Assembly: GCA_963665075.1 (NCBI GenBank) | Contig: OY762063.1 | Coordinates: 2,542,001-2,606,000, forward strand | Direction of reading: 5' to 3' | Length of the DNA stretch: 64,000 nt | Source: JAPULR01 sp963665075 | GTDB taxonomy: Bacteria > Chloroflexota > Dehalococcoidia > Lucifugimonadales > GCA-2712585 | Shown: positions 49,054-59,133 of the stretch, in pieces | Numbering within the stretch: position 1 is the first letter of the stretch | How the letters are laid out: every line of letters begins with the position of its first letter | Translations under genes and position numbers: made by a program | The notes under the pieces: generated by a model | The model's database searches: none | What the model saw: only the letters and a program-made list of their open reading frames with translations | What the model was told of the DNA's origin: nothing

Positions 49054-50904
49054 CTAGTTGTACACGGGCACGGCGAACTCCAGGTGGCGAACCGGGCCGA
49101 AGTTGCCCATGTTGGCTTCGTATTCAGCGACCACTTCGGGGTCCATTGCCGCTTCCGGCAGTATCCAGAACATGGGGACGGTGCCGTAGTTTTCGTACAT
49201 TCTCTGGCCGTAGATGAGTTCCAACGCGTCCAGCCTGTCGGCGTCTACGGTCTGCTCGTACTCCTTGTAGTGTTCAAGGAGGAACGGGTCCTGCCAGATG
49301 GGAACGCCGGAGAACAGGCCGTTGCTCCAGGTGCCGGAGATGTAGCCAGGGCCGACGCCGAAGCGGTATCCGACGAGGGTGCGGCCGTACTGGTAGGTCT
49401 GGGTATTGCTGATGACGAGGCCGTAGTCCAGGGTGGTGAAGTTGGTCTTTACCCCGATGGCGTTCCAGTAGGGCAGGGTTGCTTCCGTGATGTCCGGGGC
49501 CTCCGGGAAGCCCGACATATTGGGCGCAACTACGACGTCGATTGTAAGGCCGTCGGGATAGCCCGCCTCTGCGAGGAGCGCCTTCGCGCGTTCCGGGTCG
49601 TAGGGGTAGGGAGTCCATGCGGGATCGTAGGCGCGGCGGGTGGGCATCATGCCGTGAACGGCCTGGAGGAAGGCGCGGTCTCCGAGGAAGACTTCCCGTA
49701 TCTCTTCCCGGTCGATGGCGATGTTCAGGGCTTCTCGCACCTTGACGTTATTGAGCGGGTCTTCCGGGTCGTAATTGTCCCCATAACTCGACCCTTGGAA
49801 CTCGATGGGTTCGGGGAAGAAGAGGGGGAATACGAAGAAGAAGGACATGCCCGGGAGGGTGCTGCGGACGCGCTTGAAGCCCGCGGCGGTGGCTCCCTGC
49901 ATGAGCAGGGCGGGGATACTGGCTATGTGAGTCTCGCGGGCAATGAGCTTGGCTTGCCGGACGGCCGGTTCGGGAGTGTACTGGAATTCAACCTCGGCGA
50001 ACTCGGGTATCTTCCACCAGTGGTCGTCGTCGGGGTCTTTGAATCGCTCGACTACGAGCCCCACGCCCACGCCGAATTCGGCGTAGGTGAAGGGGCCTGT
50101 GCCGATGGGATTGTCGGCGTAGCCATCCTCGCCTGCCGTGTCCCAATGGTCGGCGCTGAGAATGGGGAAGACGGACGCTTCGGCCACGTCCTGAATCAGG
50201 AAGGGAGTGGGCACCTGGAGATTAAAGACCACCTGGTAGGGGTCTGAAATGTCGATGTTAGTGGAATCGCCCACCCAGTTGACCCACGTCCTGCGTCGGT
50301 AGCTTAGGCTGGATTCCAGGGTTGTAACGTCGAAGGAGCGGCGTATGTCTTTAGAGGTGAACTCCGTGCCGTCGTGGAACATTACGCCTTCGCGAAGGTC
50401 GAAGGTCCACGTCTTGCCGTCGGGAGACATGGACCAGCCGGTGGCAAGCATGGGTTCATAGGCTTCGGTGTAGCGGTCCATCCATAGAAGCTGGTCGTAG
50501 ATGGTGCGGAGAACGCCTGTGGAGCTGCCGCTGTTCTGGGTGTGGTACATGGTTGTTTGAGAACCCGGGGGCGAGATGGCGACCATGATCCTGGAGGCAA
50601 CAGGCACCTTTGGAGCCATTGTGGCTGCGGGAGTTGGGGTAGGAACCGCCGTCGGTGCGGGGGTGGGAGGAGGAGTTGGCCTGGCAGTGGCCGTAGGCTG
50701 CGGTGCTGCAGTGGGAGCGGGCGTGGCAGGCGCAGCAGTTGGGGCCGGAGTCGGAGCCGGAGGTGCAGCAGTTGGAGCCGGTGTGGGGGCAGGTGTAGCT
50801 TCAGGTTCGTCGTCGGCGCAGCCAAAGATCAGCAGGGCCAGCGCCAAGAGGGCTGCAACGGCTGCCAGCGTTGTGAGCTTGAAACCGATTACGTTTTGCA
50901 ACAT
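49054..50904 (-). CDS. ABC transporter solute-binding lipoprotein (SBP_bac_5)
   Basis: Extracytoplasmic binding protein of the DppA/OppA/NikA class, 616 aa from ATG 50904 (AAGGTG 6 bases upstream; GTG 50913 also open). Signal peptide with lipobox LIFGC, then an Ala/Pro/Thr linker of about 70 residues and the binding domain (GMMPTRRAYDPAW and YDPERAKALLAEAGYPDG are family motifs). The ligand may be a peptide or other small molecule. No permease or ATPase gene is adjacent; the next gene upstream is a paralogue. Confidence 0.9.
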   Translation of the reverse strand: MLQNVIGFKLTTLAAVAALLALALLIFGCADDEPEATPAPTPAPTAAPPAPTPAPTAAPATPAPTAAPQPTATARPTPPPTPAPTAVPTPTPAATMAPKVPVASRIMVAISPPGSQTTMYHTQNSGSSTGVLRTIYDQLLWMDRYTEAYEPMLATGWSMSPDGKTWTFDLREGVMFHDGTEFTSKDIRRSFDVTTLESSLSYRRRTWVNWVGDSTNIDISDPYQVVFNLQVPTPFLIQDVAEASVFPILSADHWDTAGEDGYADNPIGTGPFTYAEFGVGVGLVVERFKDPDDDHWWKIPEFAEVEFQYTPEPAVRQAKLIARETHIASIPALLMQGATAAGFKRVRSTLPGMSFFFVFPLFFPEPIEFQGSSYGDNYDPEDPLNNVKVREALNIAIDREEIREVFLGDRAFLQAVHGMMPTRRAYDPAWTPYPYDPERAKALLAEAGYPDGLTIDVVVAPNMSGFPEAPDITEATLPYWNAIGVKTNFTTLDYGLVISNTQTYQYGRTLVGYRFGVGPGYISGTWSNGLFSGVPIWQDPFLLEHYKEYEQTVDADRLDALELIYGQRMYENYGTVPMFWILPEAAMDPEVVAEYEANMGNFGPVRHLEFAVPVYN

Positions 50905-51055
50905 GGTATTCACCTTAGATATAGCTGTTTCGTAGAGGATTCCGTAAGTGGCAATAATTACTTAATGCCGAATCTAGGGCGATACTATATTAACGGAATT
51001 TAGTAGTCAAGTTGGGGAAAGTGGCCGCGATGGATTAAGCAATGGGAGTAAAGAG

Positions 51056-51088
51056 AAGGGGGCCGACCCGTTCTGGGTCGGCCCCCTT
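51056..51088. terminator. Strong bidirectional hairpin terminator
   Basis: AAGGGGGCCGACCC and GGGTCGGCCCCCTT form a perfect 14-bp stem around loop GTTCT; TTTT lies on one side and T-rich TTCTCTTT on the other strand. It ends the second solute-binding protein gene (-). Confidence 0.9.
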
Positions 51089-51113
51089 TTGGCGTTCTTG
51101 GAGAACGTGGGGG

Positions 51114-52949
51114 TTACTTGTAGACGGGGACGGTGTACTCGTGGTGGCGCACCGGGCCCATGTGAAGCATGTTGGCTTCGTAACCTTCGAGAATCTCCGG
51201 ATTGTAGCCCACCTGCGGGAAGAGGAAGAAGAGGGGGATGATCAGGTGGTTGTTGTACATCCAGTCGCCGGTCTCGTGAATCCCGGCTAGCATGTCTTCC
51301 GGAGTAATCTGCTTGCGGAGGTGGACGTAGAGTTCGTCCAACTCAGGGTACTCCCATATGGAGGAGCCGCAGCCGCCGGCTACGTTGCTCATGGGGAAGC
51401 ACCAGCCGAGGGGGGCCGGGCCTGTGGCGTAGCGCATCATGAATACGGTGCGACCCATGTTGCGTTCACGCTGGAGCCGCAAGACTTCTGCGAACTCGAC
51501 CTCGACGATTTCGGCGTCCAGCCCGATGGCTCCCCAGTCGGAGTGGATGGCTTGGCCAACGTCAGGTCCTTCAGGCACGCCGGCCATGTTGGGGGCCATC
51601 ATGAGACGGAAGTCGAAGCCGTCGGGATAACCCGCCTCTGCCAGAAGCGCTTGGGCGCGGTCGGGGTCGTAGGGGTACGGGTAGCCGTTGCCCGCGCAGC
51701 CCGTGCTGCCTTCAGGCCCGGGATGGGGGAACCACTCATCCTTGCAGTCGAAGCGGTAGGGCGGGACGTTGTGAATGGCCTGGGGAATGGCTGCGTCGCC
51801 CCAGAAAGCCTGACGTATCGCATCTCGATTGATGGCTACATTCAGGGCTTCCCTGACCCTGGGATCCCGCAAGGGATCGTCGGCGGAGTAGCCCATAGCC
51901 ACAGGCTCCTCTTCGCCCGTGCGGGCGCCGGCCAGCACTGTTTGAGGCTCGCTGTAGTACTGACCGCCGATGAACGCGTAGATGTAGAAGCCGGGCAGGG
52001 TGCTGGTAGCGACCTGGAGGCCTCTCTGGGTTGCCTCGGGAAGTTGAGTCCTCGGAACGTCTGCGATGGCCACTTCCTTGGCGAGAAGCATGGCCAGGCG
52101 GGTGGAGTCTTCCTTGACGTAGAAGAACTGGAGCTCGTGGAAGTGAGGCGTCTGCCTCCAGTGGTCTTCCACCCTCTCGTGAAGAATGTGGGAGTCGATG
52201 ACTATCTCAACGAACTGGAAGGGGCCGGTGCCGATGGGATGGTCATGGTAGCCATCGGGGCCGCGGTCGTCCCAGTAGTCCTTGCTGATAATGCCGGCGA
52301 CCCATTCTTCAGCCATCCAGAAATCTATGAGGGGTTCCGGCTTGTCCAAGGTCCAGATAATCTCGTGGTCGTTGGGAACCTCGAAGTTGCTGTCTGCGAG
52401 ACCGAGGTCCTTCCAGATTGAGGAACTGGCAAGAGAGTCATCACGCCCAAGGGTCTGAACGGTCTGGATCACGTCTTTCGCGGTGAATTCAGTGCCGGTC
52501 CAGGAATCGGTAGAGTGGAAGGGGATTCCTTCACGGAGCTTGGCGCTCCACGTCGTTCCGTCCGGCGTAAGGCTCCACGAGGTGGCGAGCTGCTCGTTGT
52601 TGAATTCGCCGGAGTACCGGTCCTTATAGATGAGGTGCTCGTACATGGCCTTCTGGGGGCCGGTGGAGCTCTGGAAGGTCCGGTACATCATGGTCACCTG
52701 GTGGCCTGGGGGAACCATTGCCACTGTCAGCCTCGGGTCCACAGGCTCCGGCGCGGCTGGCTCCGGAGTGGGCGTCGGCGTGGGAGCGGCGGTCGGGGCC
52801 GCGGTAGGCGCGGGCGCCGCCGTGGGAGCGGCGGTGGCGGCGGGCGCGGGCGTTGCATCGTCCTCGTCGTCGCCGCAGGCCACAATCACCAGCGACAGGA
52901 CCGCCAGGGCCGCAATGGCCAGATAGATTGCTTTCATGCCTTTCATCAT
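51114..52949 (-). CDS. ABC transporter solute-binding lipoprotein (SBP_bac_5), paralogue
   Basis: A 611-aa binding protein with lipobox VIVAC near residue 25, an Ala/Pro/Thr linker and the SBP_bac_5 domain (NVPPYRFDCKDEW, YDPDRAQALLAEAGYPDG). It ends with VPVYK; the neighbour ends VPVYN. Overall layout and motif spacing mark the two as paralogues, yet each has its own terminator. Start ATG 52949, GGGGGTAA upstream. Orphan with no transporter core genes nearby. Confidence 0.9.
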   Translation of the reverse strand: MMKGMKAIYLAIAALAVLSLVIVACGDDEDDATPAPAATAAPTAAPAPTAAPTAAPTPTPTPEPAAPEPVDPRLTVAMVPPGHQVTMMYRTFQSSTGPQKAMYEHLIYKDRYSGEFNNEQLATSWSLTPDGTTWSAKLREGIPFHSTDSWTGTEFTAKDVIQTVQTLGRDDSLASSSIWKDLGLADSNFEVPNDHEIIWTLDKPEPLIDFWMAEEWVAGIISKDYWDDRGPDGYHDHPIGTGPFQFVEIVIDSHILHERVEDHWRQTPHFHELQFFYVKEDSTRLAMLLAKEVAIADVPRTQLPEATQRGLQVATSTLPGFYIYAFIGGQYYSEPQTVLAGARTGEEEPVAMGYSADDPLRDPRVREALNVAINRDAIRQAFWGDAAIPQAIHNVPPYRFDCKDEWFPHPGPEGSTGCAGNGYPYPYDPDRAQALLAEAGYPDGFDFRLMMAPNMAGVPEGPDVGQAIHSDWGAIGLDAEIVEVEFAEVLRLQRERNMGRTVFMMRYATGPAPLGWCFPMSNVAGGCGSSIWEYPELDELYVHLRKQITPEDMLAGIHETGDWMYNNHLIIPLFFLFPQVGYNPEILEGYEANMLHMGPVRHHEYTVPVYK

Positions 52950-53191
52950 ATAATCGTTACCCCCTGTTCATGAAGTTGTGGAAGCGGGAAGCCGCGATTT
53001 CCGATGGGACGCCGCATTGACATACATTGTCCCAGATAGGAAAATCAGCGTACCTTGGCGGTCAAGCTAACACCCCCAATTTGGTTTGTCAAGAAAAGGA
53101 TGGCAGGCTCTACAGGGCCTGAACAGGGGCGCACCGAAAACCGCCAAAAGGCAGGAATTTGTTGACGATTTTCGTCCAGGAGGAGGATTTG

Positions 53192-54331
53192 ATGATGTCC
53201 CCGCAACCCGACAAGAAGGCGCTCTTCAACGAGGCCAGGTTCCGCCGATTGATGGACGAATCGGACCTGGCCGCGGTAATCGCTACAAGTCCCGCGAACA
53301 TCACGTATACGTCGGGATACCACAACATCGACATGAAGCTTCTGCCGGAGCGGATGAAGGCGGTCATCCTGCCGAGGGACGGCGAGCCGATTCTGATGCT
53401 GAACGGGAACAAGAACACGGTGGACAGCTTCATCGAGGACGTGAGGCGGTATCCGCTGTACGAAGGGGTTATGGACCCCGGGCTGTGGAGCCTGGTGGAG
53501 GTTCTTCGCACGATGGAGTTGGTGGATGAGAAGGTGGGGCTGGAGATGCGGTACGTCACCGGTCACACCTTGAGGGCGCTGGAGAAGGAGTTTCCGAGGG
53601 TGCGATGGGTGGGGGCGGACGACTTGCTGGAACGCACGCGACAGGTTAAGACGGAGGCGGAGATAGAGTTGATGCGTCACGCGGCGCGGGTGACGGACCG
53701 GGCCATCGCTATGGCGTACCGGTCGGCGACGCCGACGGACACGGAGAAGTCGGTGGGGGATGCGATGAGTTACAACGTGATGAGGTTCGGCGCGGACATC
53801 GTGGCGTTCAACATTCTGGCGTCGGGGAAGCGGATGACGGCCGGGCATCACACGGGCGCGGCGGTGCCGCTGGAGCAGGGAAGTCTGATGAGGTGCGACT
53901 TCGGCGCGAACTTCCAGGGCTATTACAGCGATTTGGCCCGGCTGGCGGTGGTGGGCAAGTCGTCCTCCAGGCAGAAGGATACCTACGCGCGATACCTGGA
54001 CGTTCACAATCGAACGCTGGACTTCGTGAAGCCTGGCGTGACGGGGGAGGAGATTTTCGACTTTGCGTGTGGTCTGTACCGGGAGCACGGGTTGAGTCTG
54101 CCGATGATGGGAGGACACAGCATTGGGCTGATTATCCACGAGCGTCCCGTCATCATTCCCGGCGACGATTGGGAGGTGGAGGAGGGGATGACGATGTGCA
54201 TCGAAACGGTGAGTTCGGTGGAGGAGTATGGCGAGCACTATCACCTGGAGGATATGATAGTTGTAAGGGACAAGGGCGTTGAGGTGCTCTCGGACTACAC
54301 GCCCCTGGATTCGCCAATAGAGATTGTCTAG
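53192..54331 (+). CDS. M24 family Xaa-Pro peptidase-like protein
   Basis: 379 aa from ATG 53192, with GGAGGAGG upstream. N-terminal creatinase-type domain (about 1-140) and pita-bread domain with the metal ligands visible: CDFGANFQGYYSDLARL (two Asp), GGHSIGLIIHERP (His), CIETVSS (Glu) and YHLEDMIVV (Glu). It could be a peptidase or a creatinase-like C-N hydrolase. It opens the plus-strand catabolic cassette 53.2-60.4 kb. Confidence 0.88.
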   Translation: MMSPQPDKKALFNEARFRRLMDESDLAAVIATSPANITYTSGYHNIDMKLLPERMKAVILPRDGEPILMLNGNKNTVDSFIEDVRRYPLYEGVMDPGLWSLVEVLRTMELVDEKVGLEMRYVTGHTLRALEKEFPRVRWVGADDLLERTRQVKTEAEIELMRHAARVTDRAIAMAYRSATPTDTEKSVGDAMSYNVMRFGADIVAFNILASGKRMTAGHHTGAAVPLEQGSLMRCDFGANFQGYYSDLARLAVVGKSSSRQKDTYARYLDVHNRTLDFVKPGVTGEEIFDFACGLYREHGLSLPMMGGHSIGLIIHERPVIIPGDDWEVEEGMTMCIETVSSVEEYGEHYHLEDMIVVRDKGVEVLSDYTPLDSPIEIV

Positions 54332-54375
54332 CTGAGGCGGCGTGCCGGCAAGGCGCGTCATCAAGGAAGAAACGA

Positions 54376-55461
54376 ATGCTCAAACAGTTTCAGATTCCTC
54401 AAGAAAACGTGGTGAGGGTGGACCACAAGCGGCTGCGGGAGACGACGAAGGCGTTGTTCGTCGGTCACGGCGTCCCTGAAGGAGACGCGGAGATAGGCGC
54501 AGACGTGTTGGTGAGGGCGGACCTCCGGGGTGTGGACACTCACGGCGTTTCCAATATGCTGCGTCACTACTTGAGCGACTTCAAGAACGGTGTCATCAAT
54601 CCCAAGCCTGAGATGCGCGTACTGCGGGAGACTGCGGCGACGGCGAATTTGCACTCGGACGACGGGCTGGGCGTGGTGGTTGCGCCGAAGGCGATGGAGT
54701 TGGCGATAGAGAAGGCGAGGGACGCGGGCGTCGGGATGGTGACGGTGGCCTTCGGGCGGCACCTTGGGATGGCGTCGTATCACGCGATGATGGCGATGGA
54801 GCATGACATGATAGGCGTTTGCGTGACGAACGCGGGGCCGCGGGTTGTGCCGACCTTCGGGGCGGTGCCGAGGCTGGGGACGAATCCGATAGCGGTGGCG
54901 GCGCCGGCGGGTTCGGATCCGCCTTTCGTGTTTGACGTGGCGACCAGCGTTGTGGCGGGGAATAAGATTGTTATTGCTCAGAGGCTGGGAAATCAGTTGA
55001 CGGGCGGCTGGGTTGCGGAGGCCGACGGCACTCCTATCATGGAAGATTCGGACCCTCCGTCGGTGGACGTGGCGGCGCTGCTGCCGCTGGGAAGCACGCG
55101 AGAGATGGGTTCCCATAAGGGGTTCGGACTTGGAATGGTGGTGGATATTCTGAGCGGCGTACTCTCGGGAGGCGGATACAGCATGTTTCCCGGGAGGCCG
55201 TTCAATCACCACATGGTGGCGGCGTATCGGATAGACGCGTTCACGGAGGTGGACGGGTTTAAGGATATGATGGACGAGTTCTTGCAGACGTTGAAGGCGA
55301 CGCCGCCCGCGCCGGGACATGACAAGGTGATTGTGCCGGGGGAGCCGGAGTGGGAGACGGAGCAGGAGAGGCTTGTCAACGGGATTCCACTTCACGAAGA
55401 GGTGATTGGGTGGTTCCGCACAACGTGCGAAGAGATGGGCGTTCCTTACGGGTTGGAGTGA
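54376..55461 (+). CDS. Ldh_2 family malate/L-lactate-type dehydrogenase
   Basis: A 361-aa NAD(P)-dependent dehydrogenase of the YlbC/ComC/AllD class, not the classical LDH fold. Family features are DLRGVDTHGVSNML near residue 50, VAFGRHLGMASYHAMMA near 120 and GTNPIAVAAP near 175, plus SHKGFGLGMVVDILSG near 250. Reactions in the family oxidise 2-hydroxy acids such as malate, sulfolactate or ureidoglycolate. It lies 44 bases after the M24 gene. Confidence 0.9.
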   Translation: MLKQFQIPQENVVRVDHKRLRETTKALFVGHGVPEGDAEIGADVLVRADLRGVDTHGVSNMLRHYLSDFKNGVINPKPEMRVLRETAATANLHSDDGLGVVVAPKAMELAIEKARDAGVGMVTVAFGRHLGMASYHAMMAMEHDMIGVCVTNAGPRVVPTFGAVPRLGTNPIAVAAPAGSDPPFVFDVATSVVAGNKIVIAQRLGNQLTGGWVAEADGTPIMEDSDPPSVDVAALLPLGSTREMGSHKGFGLGMVVDILSGVLSGGGYSMFPGRPFNHHMVAAYRIDAFTEVDGFKDMMDEFLQTLKATPPAPGHDKVIVPGEPEWETEQERLVNGIPLHEEVIGWFRTTCEEMGVPYGLE

Positions 55462-55547
55462 TTTTGCCGAGGGTGGGAGAGATTCTTGGCTGCGCTCAGA
55501 ATGACATGAAGACAGGGCGTGGGAAATGACGGAAAGGGGTGTGGGCG

Positions 55548-56669
55548 TTGGTTGAGAAAAGCGCGTTTCCGAAGATAACAGAGCGGGAGTTAGACCGTCT
55601 GCGGCGGGTGATGAACGTGGAGTTGGAGGCGCGGGATCCGTTCAATAGGTATGCTTCTCCAGACACGATTCGGCACTTCGCTCACGCCATCGGCGACGAT
55701 AATCCGCTGTTCACGGATGAGGAGTACGCCGCGTCTAGCCGGTGGGGCGGGCCGGTGGCGCCGCCGACGTTTCTGTTCAGCTGCTTCGGAAGGGGAGCGC
55801 CGCAAGGTTTGCGGGGAATTCATAGCATGTGGGGCGGCGCTTCCTTCGATATGCGTAAGCCGATTACGTCGGGGACGCGGATTGACGGGACGGTGGCGCT
55901 GACGGGGCTGACGCCTAAGGAGAGCCGATTCGCCGTCAAGACCATACTTCAGGATCACGTCTACACTTTCACAGATGGCGATGGGGAACTGCTGGGCAAG
56001 GTGAAGGAGTGGCACTTGAGGACGGAGCGGGATACGGCGCGACGACGGGGTAAGCATCGTAGATTGGAGCCTGCCAGGTATTCGCCGGAGGAGATCGAGG
56101 GGATATTCGCGGACTATGAGAAGGAGGAGATTCGTGGGGCCAAACCCCGGTATTGGGAGGACACGGCGGTTGGGGAGGAGCTTCCGCCGGTGGTTAAGGG
56201 GCCTTTGAGGGTGACGGACAACGTGGCCTGGAAGGTGGGGTGGGGGTTTCGTCCATTTGCCTACGCGCACAAGCTGGGGGTGGACTACTATCGGAAGCAT
56301 CCGATGGCGTTCATTCCGAACGAGCAGGGGGTGCCGGACGTGCCGGAGCGGGTGCACTGGGATGAGGATTTCGCCCGTAGGGTGGGGGTGCCTACGTCGT
56401 ATGATTTTGGGCCGCAGCGGGTGGCGTGGCTGGGGCAGGTGGTGACGAACTGGATGGGGGACGAAGGGTTTATTGTGAGCTTCTGGGGCGAGGTGAGGCG
56501 GTTCAACCTGGTGGGGGATACGCACTGGCTGAGGGGGGAGGTGACGGATAAGGCAGAAAGGGAGGGGCGACGATTGGTGTCGGTGGCGCTGTCTGGAGCA
56601 GACCAGAGGGGAGAGGAGACGATTCGCGGCGGGGCAGAGGTGGAGCTTCCATCCCGGCAAGGGTGGTAG
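55548..56669 (+). CDS. MaoC/FAS1-like hot-dog dehydratase
   Basis: 373 aa with two hot-dog regions: an N-terminal FAS1-like dehydratase domain (SPDTIRHFAHAIGDDNPLFT, residues near 35) and a C-terminal MaoC-like domain. Likely acts as an enoyl-CoA hydratase or hydroxyacyl-CoA dehydratase on a CoA thioester; the CoA-transferases downstream support that. The start is taken as TTG 55548 (VEKSAFPKITERELD) after GGAAAGGGG; GTG 55539 is an alternative. Confidence 0.85.
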   Translation: MVEKSAFPKITERELDRLRRVMNVELEARDPFNRYASPDTIRHFAHAIGDDNPLFTDEEYAASSRWGGPVAPPTFLFSCFGRGAPQGLRGIHSMWGGASFDMRKPITSGTRIDGTVALTGLTPKESRFAVKTILQDHVYTFTDGDGELLGKVKEWHLRTERDTARRRGKHRRLEPARYSPEEIEGIFADYEKEEIRGAKPRYWEDTAVGEELPPVVKGPLRVTDNVAWKVGWGFRPFAYAHKLGVDYYRKHPMAFIPNEQGVPDVPERVHWDEDFARRVGVPTSYDFGPQRVAWLGQVVTNWMGDEGFIVSFWGEVRRFNLVGDTHWLRGEVTDKAEREGRRLVSVALSGADQRGEETIRGGAEVELPSRQGW

Positions 56670-56682
56670 GGCGTTATCGACG

Positions 56683-59133
56683 ATGGCATTGGAGGCTGAC
56701 GGGCAGAACGGTAAAAGAACCGGTGCGCCGCCCCTGGAGGGGGTCAGGGTTCTCGACCTATGCGGGCCGGAGGGGCAGTTGTGCGGGCGGCTGCTGGCGG
56801 ACTTGGGGGCTGAGGTGATAAAGGTAGAGCCGCCTGGGGGGGATGTTGGTCGTCGGTTGGGGCCTTTCGCCGAGGATATTCAGGGGCCGGAGGCGAGCCT
56901 GTCTTTCGCGTATTTCAATTCCAACAAGAAAAGCATTGTTTTGGACTTGGCGACGGAAGCAGGACGGGAGGGGTTCAGGGGGTTGGCGCGGAATGCAGAC
57001 GTGATTTTGGAGACGTTTGCACCTGGGGTGATGCAGAAGTGGGGGCTGGACCATGCCAGTTTGTCGTTGATGAATCCGGGACTGGTGACGGCTTCGATTA
57101 CGGGGTTTGGGCTGTCGGGGCCGCACAGCGGGTATAAGGCGCCAAGCATCGTTTGCTCGGCGATGGGGGGAGTGATGTACCTGTGCGGATCGGAGGATAG
57201 ACCGCCACTGGCGGAGCTTGAGAACCAGCCGTATCATCTGGCGTCGGCATTTGCGGCGACGGGGGTGTTGCTGGCGTTGAGGCAGAGGGAGTCGACGGGC
57301 CGGGGGCAGCCGGTTGAGGTTTCTTGCCAGGAAGTTCAGGCGGCGCAGCAGCATATCTTGGTGAACTACAGCGCGAATGAGAACGTGTTGAAGCGGGCGG
57401 GCAGCCGGACGCCGGTAGGCGGCGGGATGCCCTACGGGATTTATCCAACCAAGGACGGTTTCTGCCATCTGGTGGTGATTGCGACGTCGCATTGGCGGAG
57501 CTTCGTTGATTGGATGGGGAATCCTGATGCTTTGACGGACGAGCTATGGGACAACCGGCATATTCGGATAGCCAATCCGGATCTGATCGAGCATCTGACG
57601 GGGGAGTTTACGCGGAAGTTTGCGAAGGCGGAGTTCTTCCGTCAAGGGCAGTCGCGGCGGGTGACGACGGCGGCTGTGAACACGCCGGAGGAGTTTGTCG
57701 ATGATCCGCACGTGAGGGACGTTGGGTTGTTTGTGGAGGTCGATCATCCGGCGTTGGGTGGAATCAAGCTGGTCAGGCCGCCGTTTCGGTTGAGCGCGTC
57801 GCCGTCGGTCATCAAGAGAGGCGCGCCGATGTTGGGGGAGCATACGAGGAAGGTTCTGGGCGGGTTGAGTGAGAGACGGAGTTTGGTGGGGGAATGGGGT
57901 GGGTCGTCAGTAGAAATAGAGGCGGGGGAGAAGCCGCTATCCGGGGTGCGGGTGTTGGACTTCAGCCAGGCGGTGGCGGGGCCGGTGTTGACGCAGCTTT
58001 TGGCCGCTTTCGGTGCGGAGATCATCAAGGTGGAGTCGGAGGCTCACCAGCAGCGGGGTCGGACGCGGGAGGGGATGGACCCTCGGATTGTGCTACAGCA
58101 GCGGGTGACGTTCGCCGATATGAACCGCAACAAGCGGTCGGTCACAGTGAACCTGGGTACGGAAGAAGGCCGGGAAGTCATTCGGAAACTGATTCCACAG
58201 TGCGACGTGGTGGTGGAGAATTTCAGTCCGCGGGTGATGGACCGTTGGGGTTTGGGCTACGAGGGGCTGCGGAAGCTTCGGGATGACATAATAATGGTGC
58301 GTCTGCCGGGGTTTGGGCTTTCCGGCCCGTATCGAGACTATGTGGGGTTGGCGGCGGTGGCGATGGCGGTTACGGCGATGTACCATCTTTGGTCGTATCC
58401 CGACGCGGACGAGCCGGCGGGGCCTCCGGTGTGGGCGCCGGACTATCTGAGTGCGGCGTTCGGCGCGGCGGCGCTGCTGGCTGCTTTGAGGCATCGTGGA
58501 CTTACGGGGGAAGGGCAGCTGATAGAGTTGAGCCAGATGGATGCGACGGCGTATGTAATGGGGGCGTCGTATTTGGACTATTTTGTTAACGGGGGGGAGC
58601 AAGCGCCTATTGGGAATGGACATCTTCAGTTCGCTCCCCACGGAGTGTATCCGTGTAGGGGGAAAGATAGGTGGTGCGCGATTGCGGTTACAAGGGATGA
58701 GGAGTGGAAGGCGCTGGTGGATGCGATGGGGAGTCCGGCGTGGGCTGGAGATGCGATATTTGAGACTGCCGAGGGTCGATTGAGCGAGATTCAACGGCTG
58801 GACGGGCTTATCGGGGAGTGGACGCTTCGTCATTCGCCTCGTCGGGTTATGGAGTTGCTGCAACGGGCGGGGGTGCCCGCCGCGGCGGTGCAGGACGGCA
58901 AGGACTTGTTCGTCGACGAGCATTTGAGGGCGCGGGGGTTTCTCAAGACGGTCGAACATCCGCTAACGGGGGCGATTGAGTATCCAGACGTGCCGGTGAG
59001 ATTGGGGGAGACGCCGGGGAGTCTCGAATGGTGGCACACGATGGGTGAGGATAACGGATACGTGTTCGGGCAGATTATGGGTATGAGCGAGGCGGAGATT
59101 GACTCGCTTCGAGAGTCGGGGGTGTTGAAGTGA
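56683..59133 (+). CDS. Tandem two-domain CaiB/BaiF CoA-transferase
   Basis: An 816-aa fusion of two class III CoA-transferase domains (about 17-400 and 418-810). Each repeats the family pattern: LxGVRVLDL/F near its start, DLA/NLGTExGRE, and GFGLSGPY/H. The catalytic Asp is present in the second half (Asp620, GQLIELSQMD) but the matching first-half residue is Glu217 (GQPVEVSCQE). The pairing may be an internal heterodimer with one acting site. The next gene is a third, single-domain member, overlapping by 4 bases. Confidence 0.9.
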   Translation: MALEADGQNGKRTGAPPLEGVRVLDLCGPEGQLCGRLLADLGAEVIKVEPPGGDVGRRLGPFAEDIQGPEASLSFAYFNSNKKSIVLDLATEAGREGFRGLARNADVILETFAPGVMQKWGLDHASLSLMNPGLVTASITGFGLSGPHSGYKAPSIVCSAMGGVMYLCGSEDRPPLAELENQPYHLASAFAATGVLLALRQRESTGRGQPVEVSCQEVQAAQQHILVNYSANENVLKRAGSRTPVGGGMPYGIYPTKDGFCHLVVIATSHWRSFVDWMGNPDALTDELWDNRHIRIANPDLIEHLTGEFTRKFAKAEFFRQGQSRRVTTAAVNTPEEFVDDPHVRDVGLFVEVDHPALGGIKLVRPPFRLSASPSVIKRGAPMLGEHTRKVLGGLSERRSLVGEWGGSSVEIEAGEKPLSGVRVLDFSQAVAGPVLTQLLAAFGAEIIKVESEAHQQRGRTREGMDPRIVLQQRVTFADMNRNKRSVTVNLGTEEGREVIRKLIPQCDVVVENFSPRVMDRWGLGYEGLRKLRDDIIMVRLPGFGLSGPYRDYVGLAAVAMAVTAMYHLWSYPDADEPAGPPVWAPDYLSAAFGAAALLAALRHRGLTGEGQLIELSQMDATAYVMGASYLDYFVNGGEQAPIGNGHLQFAPHGVYPCRGKDRWCAIAVTRDEEWKALVDAMGSPAWAGDAIFETAEGRLSEIQRLDGLIGEWTLRHSPRRVMELLQRAGVPAAAVQDGKDLFVDEHLRARGFLKTVEHPLTGAIEYPDVPVRLGETPGSLEWWHTMGEDNGYVFGQIMGMSEAEIDSLRESGVLK

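Noticed and set aside
50542..50935. Gly/Ala/Arg-rich ORFs opposite the solute-binding protein linkers
   Set aside because: They are antisense shadows of the repetitive Pro/Ala/Thr linkers.
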